From contig NC_056536.1 in the NCBI RefSeq assembly GCF_910596095.1, forward strand, positions 15,456,791-15,520,790: a stretch of DNA of 64,000 nt, written 5' to 3'. The translations under genes and the position numbers were made by a program. This stretch comes from Thunnus maccoyii. Its lineage: Eukaryota > Chordata > Actinopteri > Scombriformes > Scombridae. The notes beneath the pieces are model-generated. The model searched no databases and was not told where the DNA came from. It was given only the letters and a program-made list of their open reading frames with translations. Below are positions 37,165 through 63,919 of this stretch, piece by piece; the first letter of the stretch is position 1, and each line of letters begins with the position of its first letter.

Positions 37165-40100
37165 ATGGAGCAGTACACCACTGCCACCACTACGACTGGA
37201 GAGCAGATAGTTGTGCAGACTGCCAATGGACAGATCCAACAGCAGGTGAGCTGAGAAGTTACTCATTTAATTTGTTTGTTTGTTTTTTATAAAGAAAAGC
37301 ATGCCCTACCATCCGAGTTCCTTTAAAAATGCACAACAATTTAACCTTTTGCTGTAAGCTCACAGGTAACAGGTACTCAAAATTAAAGCGTTCCAGCGGA
37401 CTCCAGATCTATTTTCCCAACAAGTATTTACTTTTCTGAGACTGTATTGTCCTGCCTTGCCTGCAGACACAGGGCACAGTGACGGCTGTGCAGCTGCAAA
37501 CAGAGGCGCCAGTGGTGACGGCCTCAGGCCAGCAGGTGCAGACACTCCAGGTAGTGGTGTCACCGCCGCCCTGTGTCAGTGTCATGACAGTCTTACAGCC
37601 TATGAATTTGCATGCTACAACCAGGGCTGTTTATCATGACCCATCTCTGTGCTGTTTGGTTCATCCTCTTCCCCTCCCAGCATGTCTTGCAGCTGCCTGA
37701 ACTGCATGTTCCTCAGCACAGTGTGTTGTGTGTCAGCCTTGGGTTTCCGCTTATGCTCTCATAGTTGTCAAAGGACTGCTGTTTGTCAGAGTCGTGTTTG
37801 TCGCTTGCTTTGAAAAGCAAGTTTTGTAAGTCAGATCTTGTTCTTCAAGATAAGGACAAAAGCCATTTGAAACATGAGTCACATGGATGTATTTTGCTGT
37901 TAGCAGAACCTTTTGGGTTTCAGCATTGAATGGCATGGATCCATATTCATTACAAGCTGTCACTTGGTACTCACCATCTAGCTATATTTTTTTCTTACTG
38001 TCTTGTTGGAAAATGGCAATGGGTTCCTTCCCTCTGTCATTTTCCCCCATGGCATAACTGCTGCCACATGCTTTCACTTGCCCATAGTGGTCACTCACTC
38101 ATTTATGGATGCCAGATGAATCATCTGTACATGTCAAGTTGAATATGTGAACACAAGTTAGACTGATGATACCACCTTGTCTAGTCAAGTTTATGATGAC
38201 ATTTAAACACATTGAGTTTAAATTAACTTAATGTAACCTCTTGGTTCAGCAACAGTATTTCAGTAAATATACAACTGCTGAATAAAGAATTGATACACAG
38301 TTATAGTCTATGTTATGTTTGACCTCATGGCACAGAATAGCTGAGGATATACTGTGCATAGGCAGTATGGTTTAATGTTTGCATCTCCCAAAACACAAAG
38401 ACTAATAGTGTATCATCAAATCCTATTTTCCATACTGTGGTATCCAGGATGTTTCTGATTTCATGTCATTTGTGTGCAGTCCTCTAAGTCACCTGTTTAT
38501 ATTGAGGAAGCAAACACAAGAAATTAGATAACTCAGGAAACCAGGTTACACAGGTAGAACATGTTTATTCACTGTAGTTATCATGTTACTGTAAATCAGC
38601 AGATACATACACCAGGTCAGTATTCAGATTTCTTTTCTGCCCTTGACCTTATTTTGGAAGCAAGGCTCTCTTGTAATGTATTGGCTGTGCCTGTCTGTGA
38701 CGTAGCAGACTCACAGCTCAGTGAGAGGCGAAGACAGACAGAAAGAAGCTTTTCTTGCATCGCAAATGTGTTTAAATTAAGCAAATAGTCAAATGTTCAG
38801 CAGCGGAAACTGACTTATTCATAATTCTACAGGCTACTTTGTGTTACTTTCAGTTTCAGCCGGACGTTGGATGGAAATATTTTTGATACGAGAATGCGTT
38901 GCTCTGTGTAATAGACTTGTAATGACCTGTCCTTTCATCCAGCTGCTCAGCTGTTATTCTCAATGTCTGAAGTCTTTAGAGAGTATATAATACACATACT
39001 TCTTCAAGAAATCGGCATTCTCTAGGAGAAATCTAGCAGGGGAAATCAGTTTCCCTAATCACCCCGATTACACAAACCAGTTTTCTTGTTTACATGACAT
39101 TTAAGAAATCGGCTCAGTGGTGAAAGCTAACCCGGTTACATAAGAGCACGTAATCACACTGACTGGCAGTGCTGCTGTAACAGTTTCCCGAATCTCTCTG
39201 CAGGTCCAGGGGCAGCCACTGATGGTCCAGGTGAGCGGTGGCCAGCTCATCACATCATCAGGGCAACCCATCATGGTGCAAGCCATGTCGGGGGGCCAGG
39301 GTCAAACCATAATGCAAGTCCCGGTATCTGGAGCTCAGGGACTACAGCAGGTGAGGGATATGGCTCAGTTACTAGATCCGTATTCAAATTTTGCCACATA
39401 ATCTTGCACAAAGACAAACCGTTTTCTATGAAATAGTATTGGTACATGTAAAGGGTGGGTGTTATTCTGTCTGCATATAGATCCAGCTGGTGCAGCCAGG
39501 TCAGATCCAGTTGCAGGGCGGTCAGACCCTTCAGCTCCAGGGCCAGCAGGGTCAGCCTCAGCAGATCATCATCCAGCAGCCCCAGACAGCCATCACAGCT
39601 GGACAGAACCAGGTGTGAAATCCTAACCAATAGAGCGGCACATCTCTTTAATCATTGTTATTATAACTAAGTGTCTTTTTTCTCCTCACATGTGGTCCCA
39701 CAGGGGCAGCAGATCAGCGTGCAGGGCCAACAAGTGGCACAGACAGCTGACGGACAGACCATTGTCTACCAGCCTGTCAATGCTGACGGTACCGTCTTGC
39801 AGCAGGGTAAACTCATCTACATTTTGAGTTTTGCTTCTGCTTTATGGACTTTCTAAAGCTCTATTCACTTTTCAATTTGAGAATGAAGAATGCTGATGTT
39901 GATCTGTGTTTTGCAGGAATGATCACAATTCCAGCTGCCAGCCTGGCAGGTGCCCAGATTGTACAGGCAGGGGGTGCCAACACCAACACCACTAACAGCG
40001 GCCAAGGCACTGTGACCGTCACCCTGCCCGTCTCCGGCAACATGGTCAATGCAGGTGGAATGGTCATGGTAAGACCCTGTGCAGAGGTACCCAACATCTT

Positions 40101-41752
40101 ATTACCTTTTTTGTTTTTATCTAGTCTCACACGAGGGTGTGTGGTGTGGTGGAGGTCATTAAGCTTTAAATAACACCAAATATAATTATCGTTTATCTTT
40201 TTTGATATACTGTAGAAATATATTTATCTTTTAATGGAATCATATTGTAATGATAAGATGAATTAATGATTTTGGTGATCTTTAATTCTGTTTTATTTTT
40301 ACTTGAGTTTATTGAACCATGCAGTTAATATCAACATGTTTATTTAATAATCCACCCACACAGGTGTTTTCAGTTATTATGCTTGGTTAGACGCATTGTC
40401 ACGTCAGTGTGATCGGCCTCCTGCACCTTTCTGTCAATAAGCCTTATGCCATGTTCATGTCATATCAAAGTAATTACCAGTTTCCGACTTGTAAATAGCC
40501 TTCATATTAACAGCTGTGAAAAAAGCCCATTAATTGATGGGGCGGGACAACTTGCACCTTATTTAAATTCATGAAACTTGGTGACCTCACGAAATTCCGA
40601 ATTCTACAATTCAGTCTGTAGAGGAGTTTAATTAGCGAGAATAACTTAAAACATCTGTGTGAGTTAGCAGGATCTCTAACATGCAACTTAAAATTTAAAC
40701 CTGTATAGTGATGTATTACTGTATATCAGTATTGAATAATGGCCTAATGATTGATGTGATACTGATTTAACCATTTGCATTGTAACTTCTTGTTTATGTC
40801 AGTATATACAGTTTTTATGCTTTTCCCTGGCAGTGGTTCTAAGCACTGTGTGCCTGTTTGTGTCTCCCCCTCCATCAGATGGTGCCTGGAGGTGGCGGAG
40901 TTCCCACAATGCAGCGTATCCCCCTGCCAGGGGCTGAGATGCTTGAGGAAGAGCCCCTGTATGTCAATGCTAAGCAGTACCATCGCATCCTGAAGCGAAG
41001 ACAGGCCCGAGCCAAGCTGGAGGCTGAGGGCAAGATCCCCAAAGAAAGGAGGGTAAGGCACATTTGTCATAATCATGGACCACACACGACTACGCTTTCA
41101 CCGTACACTGTATAAACAAGTGAGAAAAATATCTAGGTGTCTTTGACTCACCAGCTACAAAAATCATATTCTCTTGCCTACTTCTAGTGGTATCTAGCCA
41201 TGTAATCTCAGAAAAGATTATCTCCAAACCTTGACAAGTATCTGCATGGCTAGATACCACGAGAGGTAAGAAAATATGCTTTTTGGAGGGATGAAGTAAC
41301 CAGTACTGGCACAGAGGTGGCACAATAATGTCCTCATAATGTTAAATTGACCATGGTCCGATTCACCTGCTTTCTCTCTCGCAGAAATACCTGCACGAGT
41401 CTCGCCACCGTCATGCAATGCAGCGCAAGCGAGGAGATGGAGGCCGTTTCTTTTCACCTAAGGAAAAGGAGGAAATGGCTTTGGCCCTGGCACAGGTAAG
41501 GAGATTTGTGCAGAATAACATCACTCTAATAAGAAAAGGATACTGACTCAAGCCTGTGGATACTGTATGTTTTAAATCTGTCAACTAAGCACTTAAATTT
41601 ATTGGACTTCCCTTAAAATGTATAATTTTTCTAAATTTGTAACTCATAAAGTGACCTCACTGATCCTTTCTCCTCCCCTCACACAGCAACAGCAGGAGGC
41701 AGCCCAGGCAGCAGCCGATGAGACGGTGGCTCAGATGATCCGGGTCTCGTAG
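37165..41752 (+). CDS. nfya: NF-Y subunit alpha (CCAAT-binding factor)
   Basis: Nine coding exons: 37165-37245, 37467-37550, 39204-39350, 39481-39612, 39704-39806, 39917-40068, 40879-41052, 41385-41495, 41687-41752; 349 aa (human 347 from memory). Residues 1-230 form a Gln-rich and hydrophobic activation region (MEQYTT, VQGQPLMVQVSGG, IVYQPVNADGT). The core begins about 258: the YVNAKQYHRILKRRQARAK helix binds the NF-YB/NF-YC dimer, a short linker follows, and the KYLHESRHRHAM helix with its RF motif binds the CCAAT minor groove. Role: sequence-specific subunit of the nuclear NF-Y trimer. Residues HAMQRKRGDGGRF differ from human at two spots (Q for A, D for E as I recall), neither destroying the motif. 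The second coding exon, 28 codons and in phase, matches the exon skipped in the short human isoform. The C-terminal exon is diverged except for the final IRVS. Confidence 0.98.
41158..41284. repeat. Foldback repeat in nfya intron
   Basis: GTGGTATCTAGCCATG at about 41187-41202 pairs with CATGGCTAGATACCAC at 41245-41260. Outside these, CATATTCTCTTGCCTACTT pairs imperfectly with AGGTAAGAAAATATG. Arms are about 40 bases with a loop of about 40. CCAGTACTGGCACAGAGG just downstream (about 41300) may belong to the same fish repeat. Confidence 0.65.
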
Positions 41753-42999
41753 CACCGTCGCCAGCATCATCACATCTGTCTGTGAACTTTCCCCTGCCTG
41801 AGACTCTTCATAACAGCTTACCCATCTGCTGCACCTTCTTCTCTCACTTGTACTCACTCCTTCCCCACCGTCACACACCAAACCACAGTGCCACCACTGG
41901 GTTTCTTCTGTTATCTCTTCAACTTCTACGCTGGTCTTCCAGGGAGCGGGCCATGTGGCTGATGAGCCTGTGGACTTTTCTAGTCCTCGTGTCTGAAATG
42001 GAGAATGCTTACATACTCAGCTTATCTGGTCAAGCACTTAGGACCAGCTTTTTATTTTCACAGTGATTTGTTTGGACAATAATGAAAGGAAACGGGAACC
42101 AGGGCCAGTCACACAGAGGAGATAATAGCTGTGAAGCCATACTCTGTCAAACCCTGGTCCTTTTAAAAAGCTGAGAATTTCTCACCAGTGGATACTTGTT
42201 GCTTTAAATATTTTTTGTAAATGGTACAGCCTTTTTTTTTTTTTTCCAGAGACACTCATTACGCATTTATGCTACACTTGTGTCATATCTTTTACGTGAT
42301 GTCCTGTATTTTGACATTTCATATTTTTTCAACCCATGCTCTGTGGGGAATGGACTCAGCATCTTAAGTCCAACCAACCATCACGGAGCAAAAACTGAAA
42401 TGTGATACTGATGTGAAAATATTGTACAGAAATTCTTTTCTTCCCCAGTGTGTATTGGATGTACTTACTAATTTGCCCAATTTTGTGGATGCATTTTATA
42501 CAATTTTATGTTTAAGACTTAGTGTTTGTAGAAAACAATGGCTCTATCCACGTAGTTACTTCATTGGCAGTCCACCTAAGTGTTTGGTTTGTTTCATTGT
42601 AGATAGTAGCTTTTTTTACCCATCAGATGCAGCTCTGCAATGCTATTTTTTTTATAATGAAATAAGGTTGGACATTGAATTCATGGAACCTATGTCAATT
42701 AAACTGTAATAAGTGACTCAAAGTTATTTGTCGTAATGTCATCACTTTTTCCATGAGCTGTTAGCTTGCCATCAAAGCCTTGTGGGAGCCGCAGTTATTG
42801 AATGCTGATAGTTTTATTTGTGGCAAATTGGATTGGATATTTTTGCAGGATATCAACCAAATCATCAAACTATTAACTACTTTTATTGTGTGTCAGAAGT
42901 TAAATCTGTCAACCATTGTGGCAGAAGTGACGTATCTTTTGATTAATATTGTTGATGGTTCAAATTATGAATATGTGAAGTTTTCAAGCCCCCTATATT

Positions 43000-43291
43000 G
43001 AGGCTTAAACCAATGATTATTTCTATCATCAATTTGCAGATTTTTCTTGTTTTAATCAATTGTTTGGTTTAGGAACAGTTAGAAAATTGTACAGAATACA
43101 CATCACCAATTTCCTAAAGCCAAAGGTGATGTCTTCATATTGCTTGTTTTGTCAACAAACAGTCCATATTCAGTTTACTATCACATAAGACAAAGCAACA
43201 AATCCTCCAGATTTAGATGGTGGAACCAGGACATGTTAAGCAAAAATGACTTCAACCATTAATTGATTATCAAAATAGGTGATTATTTTGG
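43000..43291 (+). mobile_element. Decayed non-autonomous TIR element, copy 2 of 3
   Basis: Shares with the other two copies the order AATGATTATTT at the left, GTCCATATTCAGTTTACTAT in the middle, a GGTGGAACCAGGACAT block and ATTAATTGATTATCAAAATA at the right. It is the most diverged of the three and has no ORF. Same orientation as the others. Confidence 0.6.
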
Positions 43292-43559
43292 AAAGGGACA
43301 AAATGTATGACGCATAATGTTTCTTTTTTGTACTTTTCTCAATAAAAAATGAATTAGAAAAATAGGTGATTCTTTTTTGGGGGAGATTGACTCGGCGAAT
43401 AAAAAGTTTCACCTGTACTGCACATTGTATATTACACATATATTAGCAAACTCTGGTAGTCTGCCATCTTGTTCAGTATAATGTTAAAATAATATTATAA
43501 TAAACTGCAGATAATCTTATTTTATATCGACTTAAATCCTATTGTAACATTAAGATCAT

Positions 43560-44025
43560 AACATGCTCAGTGGAGGGAGAAGTACTCAGTTTCTTCCCCA
43601 AAGTAAACAAACTAATATAAAATACTACATCACAAGTAAACGTCCTGCCTTCCAAAACTGAGTTTCAAAAGTAAAAGTGCTCATTATGCATGGGCCCTCT
43701 CATAGTATTATATTATTACATGTATTATGTAATTGGATAATTATTACTGGTCCAATAACATAAAAAGAGGCATTTTAATGTGGCTGGTGGAGCTGATTTT
43801 ATCCACTTTTTATGATGTTGAGTAGTTTAATCAACAGTGCATCATGTTTTATGAAATAATCATGCAAATCTTAATCTACAGTTACTAGTAACTACTGTAT
43901 AGCTGTCACATCAATGTAGTAGAGTAAAAACACCAACATTTGGCTCTTAAATGTAGTGGTATCAAAGTATAAAGTAGAATAAAACTGAAATACACAAGTA
44001 CAGTATAAGTACTTCTCTTTCATCC
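43560..44025 (+). repeat. Interspersed repeat of the GAAGTACTCAG...AAGTACTTCTC type
   Basis: Contains GAAGTACTCAGTTTCTTCC at the left, CACAAGTAAACGTCCTGCCT, AGTAAAAGTGCTCATTATGC, ATGTAGTAGAGTAAAAACA and AAGTACTTCTC at the right. The two outer words are partial inverse copies. It is longer than, and related to, the fragment at 7550-7660. No coding capacity. Confidence 0.68.
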
Positions 44026-44194
44026 CAAAAGATGAATCTGAGCAAATTGTAATAAATCGGTTATATTAGTTCTGCATATTTAAAGAGTTTCGTCTAATGT
44101 AACAAAACAATTGAATGAAGATAATTTAATTTCTTTCTGATATGGGGCGAAATAACATTGGTATTTTGCCCTGAAACCCACCTCCCAGGTTAAA

Positions 44195-44847
44195 CTCTGT
44201 CCCAATCAAGCTCTGCCAATCAGTCGCTGTAGATTATAGACGTTGGTGCCACAGTCAGCCAATCATAGCGCAGGAGGCGGGATTTGTACCCCGCTTCCTA
44301 GGAGACCTAACGCAGGGCAACAGTGCAACCATGGAAACAACATACCGGTATACGCTTGCAAGTAACGCAAGTAACGAAAGTATCGAGTCAATATAATGTA
44401 ATTTATTTTAATATGGGGTAACGAGTAACGACCCCCCATCCGTTACCTCCCCCTCTCCACCGGCGCGAACTGGATAATCACCGTCTAACGTTACACACTG
44501 CCCACTTGTTCAGGTGACAGGCTCAACACAACCGCCCCCTCCCCTCGGTGATGTTGCTGTCTGTGGATGACAGCAGACCCGGAGGACCGAAACAAGTCTT
44601 CGTGCGGCTCTTGTAGAAAGTAGTGAAGACAGATAACAGGTTAATCTCGTTTCAAGTAGGCTACTTATTGCCCCGCGTCGTGCTTCAGCGTCGGTTCGGT
44701 CATTTTAAGCCACGATAGCTTAGCCAAGAGAGCAAGAAAGCGACGGACAAAGCTAACGTTAGTCTGAACTCAATTCAGAACCGGCTTTTATTTATTCCTC
44801 TCCTCTCTCTCTCCACCCCAGAAACAGCTCAACACCACCTGGATGCA
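44195..44847 (+). promoter_or_regulatory. ahcyl1: ahcyl1 promoter and 5' leader with three CCAAT boxes
   Basis: CCAAT pentamers lie at 44202-44206, 44216-44220 and 44259-44263, in a block that becomes CpG-rich toward 44540. No TATA box is clear. In the leader, ATGCAATGA at 44843-44851 forms a two-codon upstream ORF whose stop overlaps the main ATG at 44848. Confidence 0.55.
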
Positions 44848-59534
<14,687 letters not shown>

Positions 59535-61090
59535 TGAGAGCGCCTGTGGTGTGATCTTCGACACAGAGTTGCCCTGGGATAAACAGAGATATCTATTTTA
59601 TTTTCTAAATTGCTACAAAACGGAGGAATTATTTTACTTATGCTGAATGTAACTTATTAATAGCACTTCAGACATAGTGTTACATATGAAAACTAAGAGT
59701 AAGACGTGTAGGAAACATATGACATATAACCAACTAGCATTTTACTTATGTCGTGTCACGTGTTTAAACAAAAGCCTGCTTGCATGCTTTCATGTGTATG
59801 TACTTATTTAGTTGCTACTGCTTATGTTATTAGATCACAGTTGTTGATTTGTTTGTTTACCCTATTTACGCACAGTGCCAAATGAAGGCTACAAGAATGG
59901 AACAGAAGATAACATTGTTTTTTGTCAATGGCATTTATATTTTATGAGTACATTCCATGCAATTTGGGCTGAGCCAAAACAAACTCTGTGTAACAATGTA
60001 TATTATTTTAGAGATGTTTTGTTTTATATGCGTTAAATAATCAAATCGAATGGTATCTGCATACATGCCCTAAAAGGTAACATCCAGTCATCCTTTTTTA
60101 TTACACTGATGATATATCATGCTTGTTATATAAACAATATGACTCAGTGTTGTTAATTTTAATAAATGAGTTTGGGCTGTGAAAGGCTGAGTCCATTTTA
60201 AAGACTTGACTCAGAAGAGAAATCTCAGATGGGGCGTGTGGTGTCGGCATTTAACACTGACCCTAAATGAGCAGCACTTCTGCTGAACAAATGGAAAGCA
60301 AAGTTTAATATGCTGACAACAGATTAAGATATGTAATGTCTCAAATTATGTTTAAGATAACAGGCTGCTTGTATTCCTAAAAAGGAAGTATGGTTGAGAA
60401 GGAGCCAGTAAAACATTTTTTAAACTACATTAACTTTCCTCATTTAATACCAAGTTTCCATTTGCTCACTCAGAATTCCAGAGATCTGTCTCACTGAAGA
60501 GCGGCGTGTTTAGCTATAAAGTGTTTGGACTGGATAATACCTTTAAGGCCATGGTATGAGTGTGCCTTTTAAATCATTCATGACAAATAAATATCAGCAC
60601 TGACCTTAATTAAATGATCATTCCTTTTTTGTAAAACCACATCTATTAGTGGTACATTTAATGTCTTCCTTCCACTGCTTCTGGTATTAATTGTAATGTA
60701 TGAGCTAAATGTTGAGAAAAACTATTAGATTTTATGTTTGCCATATGATTGTCACTGTCTTAATTTGATCCAATGGGGTCACCTAAAATAATATTCATGT
60801 TATCAAAATGCATAAGTGTATACTATGTAAAAGAATGCATTAAATCAGCAATAAAGCAACTTCTTTTAACAGAGAAAACTTTAAACAAACTGTGTTTATA
60901 CCAAGAAAAATGAAAACAGAGAATGACAGAGAGGTCAGGGGCTGTGTAGCTGCATGTTTTCCATTATTTGGGGGATAAAGCTTACATTCATGACTGCTAA
61001 CACTTCTACATACCTCCCTGAATGTGCCTTCCTGCTACATTGCTTTCCCTCACAGTCAGCCCTGCTGGCTGAGCGTCAAACTGCTGTCTC
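59535..61090. other. ahcyl1 3' UTR and gap to hsp70
   Basis: AATAAA at 60161-60166 is the most likely ahcyl1 poly(A) signal; a second at 60849-60854 could give a longer form. No coding pattern or clear repeat was seen in the remainder, which is AT-rich. Confidence 0.5.
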
Positions 61091-61247
61091 TCTCTGGAAT
61101 ATTCACCGGCTCTCTCGCGGACCAGGCCAGCTGCATTAGTTGCTAATATTAACAGTCGAGTCACTGTGCTTGGCCGAGGGGGGCGGGCTGGGATTGTTCT
61201 GGAAATCTGGTTGTAACTATAAAAGCAATGGGTTTGAGTCAGTTTGG
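61091..61247 (+). promoter_or_regulatory. hsp70: Heat-shock promoter of hsp70
   Basis: Two heat-shock-element cores are seen: GAATATTC at 61097-61104 and TTCTGGAA at 61197-61204, each one inverted pair of the GAA unit. A GC box (GGGGGCGGG) lies near 61178-61186 and a TATAAAA box at 61218-61224. This order, HSE then GC box and HSE next to TATA, is typical of stress-inducible hsp70 genes bound by HSF1. Confidence 0.8.
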
Positions 61248-61346
61248 GCATGAGTTTCAGAAGAACCACACAGGAATCTACTCAGGGAGACTGCTGAGAT
61301 CCTCCAACACCTTAGGGAGACAACAACAGAGAGATTAAAACTGAAA
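61248..61346 (+). other. hsp70: Non-coding first exon of hsp70
   Basis: Starts about 25-30 bases after the TATA box (inferred) and ends at a GTAAGT donor at 61347. The matching acceptor TTTTTTCTAG ends at 61977, leaving a 22-base second leader segment before the ATG at 62000. The intron is about 630 bp and holds no coding pattern. Confidence 0.72.
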
Positions 61347-61999
61347 GTAAGTAGCAATTGATAATCTGATTATGGTTAAATACATTTGAATGGAAACATC
61401 AGTGCAGACTTCTTTATGTCATGATGTATATATGATGGTGTAGGCATTATTTAATTCAATCATTCACTGAAAGGTTTAAATCATAAGATTAAAATCTTAC
61501 AATCTTTAAAATCTTATATTTTCTAAAGCATCAATTCTGCTTGAGCATTTTTATACAACAGTGGCATTAATGCCATGAATGGTATTAACAATTCATTATA
61601 GAAACAGTCGGATTTGAGTGCTAAAATTACTTACTTTCTGGTTTGGGTTATTTTCATTATATAAACAAATCTAATTTGGGGAATACAAAAATCAAATGGG
61701 TTCAAGTAATCACTCAGTTAATTTTTGTTTTACTTTTGAAGTGAGACTTACATTCAAACAAACTAGTGAAGCAGACATCTCACCAGTATGTAACTAGTGC
61801 TAATAGGCATTTTCACTGTTTCCTTAATTGTAACTGTACCTCTAACATATGACTCTAATAATTGGACATTTTTAAACATTTTTATCCATATTACAGACAT
61901 TAATTATGTAATCATTTTGAATAATTTTAATAGCAGTGATCAGTGTTTTTGCATTGACATCTCCCTATTTTTTCTAGGAACTCTAAAGCAACAAACAAA

Positions 62000-63919
62000 A
62001 TGTCCTCAGCTAAGGGAACCTCCATTGGCATCGATCTGGGCACCACCTACTCCTGTGTTGGGGTTTTCCAGCATGGCAAAGTGGAGATTATTGCCAATGA
62101 TCAGGGCAACAGGACCACTCCCAGCTATGTGGCCTTTACTGACACAGAGAGGCTCATTGGAGATGCTGCCAAGAACCAGGTGGCTATGAACCCAACCAAC
62201 ACAATCTTTGATGCCAAAAGGCTCATCGGAAGAAAGTTTAACGACGCAGTTGTCCAGGCTGACATGAAGCTCTGGCCTTTCAAGGTGATCAGTGATAACG
62301 GAAAGCCAAAAGTCCAGGTGGAGTATAAAGGTGAGACCAAGGCCTTCTATCCAGAGGAAATCTCCTCCATGGTCCTGGTTAAAATGAAGGAGATTGCTGA
62401 GGCCTACCTGGGACAGAGGGTGTCCAACGCAGTCATCACAGTTCCAGCTTATTTCAATGACTCTCAGAGACAAGCCACCAAGGATGCTGGGGTGATCTCT
62501 GGGCTGAATATTCTGAGGATCATCAATGAGCCGACAGCAGCAGCCATCGCTTACGGTTTAGATAAAGGTAAAAGGGGAGAGCGCAATGTACTGATCTTTG
62601 ACCTCGGCGGAGGCACCTTTGACGTGTCCATCCTGACCATTGAGGATGGCATTTTTGAGGTGAAATCCACCGCAGGAGACACACACCTTGGTGGGGAGGA
62701 CTTTGACAACAGGATGGTCAAGCACTTCGTAGAGGAATTTAAAAGAAAACACAAGAAGGACATCAGCCAAAATAAGAGAGCAGTGAGGAGGCTGCGCACA
62801 GCTTGTGAGAGAGCGAAAAGAACCCTGTCCTCCAGCACCCAGGCCAGCCTTGAGATTGACTCTCTCTTTGAGGGCATCGACTTCTACACCTCCATCACAA
62901 GGGCACGCTTTGAGGAGCTCAACTCTGAGCTTTTCAGGGGAACACTGGAGCCAGTTGAGAAGGCCCTGCAAGATGCCAAGCTGGATAAGTCCAAGATCCA
63001 CGAGATCGTCCTGGTTGGTGGCTCCACAAGAATTCCCAAAATCCAGAAGCTCTTGCAGGACTTCTTTAATGGTAGAGAGCTGAACAAGAGCATCAACCCA
63101 GATGAAGCAGTGGCATACGGGGCAGCAGTCCAGGCTGCAATCCTCATGGGTGACACTTCAGAGAATGTCCAGGATCTGCTGCTGCTGGACGTGGCTCCAC
63201 TGTCTCTGGGTATTGAGACTGCAGGTGGAGTTATGACACCTCTAATCAAACGCAACACCACCATCCCCACCAAGCAGACCCAGATCTTCTCCACATACTC
63301 AGATAACCAGCCAGGCGTCCTGATTCAGGTTTTTGAAGGTGAGAGAGCCATGACCAAGGACAACAACCTCCTGGGCAAGTTTGAGCTCTCGGGTATCCCT
63401 CCTGCTCCCCGTGGTGTACCACAGGTGGAGGTGACTTTTGACATCGATGCCAATGGCATTCTGAATGTGTCCGCTGTGGACAAAAGCACCGGCAAAGAAA
63501 ACAAAATCACCATCACCAATGACAAGGGCCGCCTCAGCAAAGAGGAGATAGAGCGGATGGTACAGGACGCTGAAAAGTACAAGGCTGAGGATGACGTGCA
63601 GAGGGACAAGATTGCAGCAAAGAACTCACTGGAGTCCTACGCCTACAACATGAAGAGCAGTGTCGAGGACGAGAATATGAAAGGGAAGATTAGCGAGGAA
63701 GATAAAAAGATGGTCATTGACAAGTGCAACCAGACTATCTCCTGGCTGGAGAGCAACCAGCTGGCTGAGAAAGATGAGTATGAGCATCAGCAGAAGGAAC
63801 TAGAGAAAGTGTGCAAACCGATTGTGACCAAGCTGTACCAGGGAGCAGCACCATCAGGAGGCTGCGGCAGCCAGGCAGGAGGCAGCTCAAAGGGCCCAAC
63901 TATTGAGGAAGTGGACTAA
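62000..63919 (+). CDS. hsp70: Heat shock protein 70, inducible cytosolic type
   Basis: One uninterrupted frame of 639 aa from [18 protein letters not shown] to the terminal EEVD. It has the three Hsp70 signatures (IDLGTTYS near 9-16, [14 protein letters not shown] near 200, [15 protein letters not shown] near 335-349), a basic [16 protein letters not shown] segment of the bipartite nuclear-signal type, the interdomain linker [11 protein letters not shown] near 391, and a Gly-rich tail. Role: ATP-driven chaperone that binds exposed hydrophobic peptide with J-domain and exchange-factor partners in cytosol and nucleus. EEVD marks the cytosolic form that docks TPR co-chaperones. Lack of introns in the coding part sets it apart from constitutive HSPA8, which has many. 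Heat-shock elements upstream support inducibility. Whether it is the direct orthologue of mammalian HSPA1 cannot be decided from sequence. Confidence 0.97.
   Translation: MSSAKGTSIGIDLGTTYSCVGVFQHGKVEIIANDQGNRTTPSYVAFTDTERLIGDAAKNQVAMNPTNTIFDAKRLIGRKFNDAVVQADMKLWPFKVISDNGKPKVQVEYKGETKAFYPEEISSMVLVKMKEIAEAYLGQRVSNAVITVPAYFNDSQRQATKDAGVISGLNILRIINEPTAAAIAYGLDKGKRGERNVLIFDLGGGTFDVSILTIEDGIFEVKSTAGDTHLGGEDFDNRMVKHFVEEFKRKHKKDISQNKRAVRRLRTACERAKRTLSSSTQASLEIDSLFEGIDFYTSITRARFEELNSELFRGTLEPVEKALQDAKLDKSKIHEIVLVGGSTRIPKIQKLLQDFFNGRELNKSINPDEAVAYGAAVQAAILMGDTSENVQDLLLLDVAPLSLGIETAGGVMTPLIKRNTTIPTKQTQIFSTYSDNQPGVLIQVFEGERAMTKDNNLLGKFELSGIPPAPRGVPQVEVTFDIDANGILNVSAVDKSTGKENKITITNDKGRLSKEEIERMVQDAEKYKAEDDVQRDKIAAKNSLESYAYNMKSSVEDENMKGKISEEDKKMVIDKCNQTISWLESNQLAEKDEYEHQQKELEKVCKPIVTKLYQGAAPSGGCGSQAGGSSKGPTIEEVD

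Larger units (their letters stand above)
41753..44847. other. nfya 3' UTR, repeats and ahcyl1 upstream region
   Basis: The nfya 3' UTR probably ends near ATTAAA at 42698-42703. Two repeats follow (43000-43291 and 43560-44025). From about 44160 the base composition rises and the ahcyl1 promoter begins. No other gene seen. Confidence 0.55.

Noticed and set aside
62006-63609. Several long minus-strand frames across hsp70
   Set aside because: All lie inside the hsp70 coding sequence and match nothing; typical antisense frames of a long biased exon.
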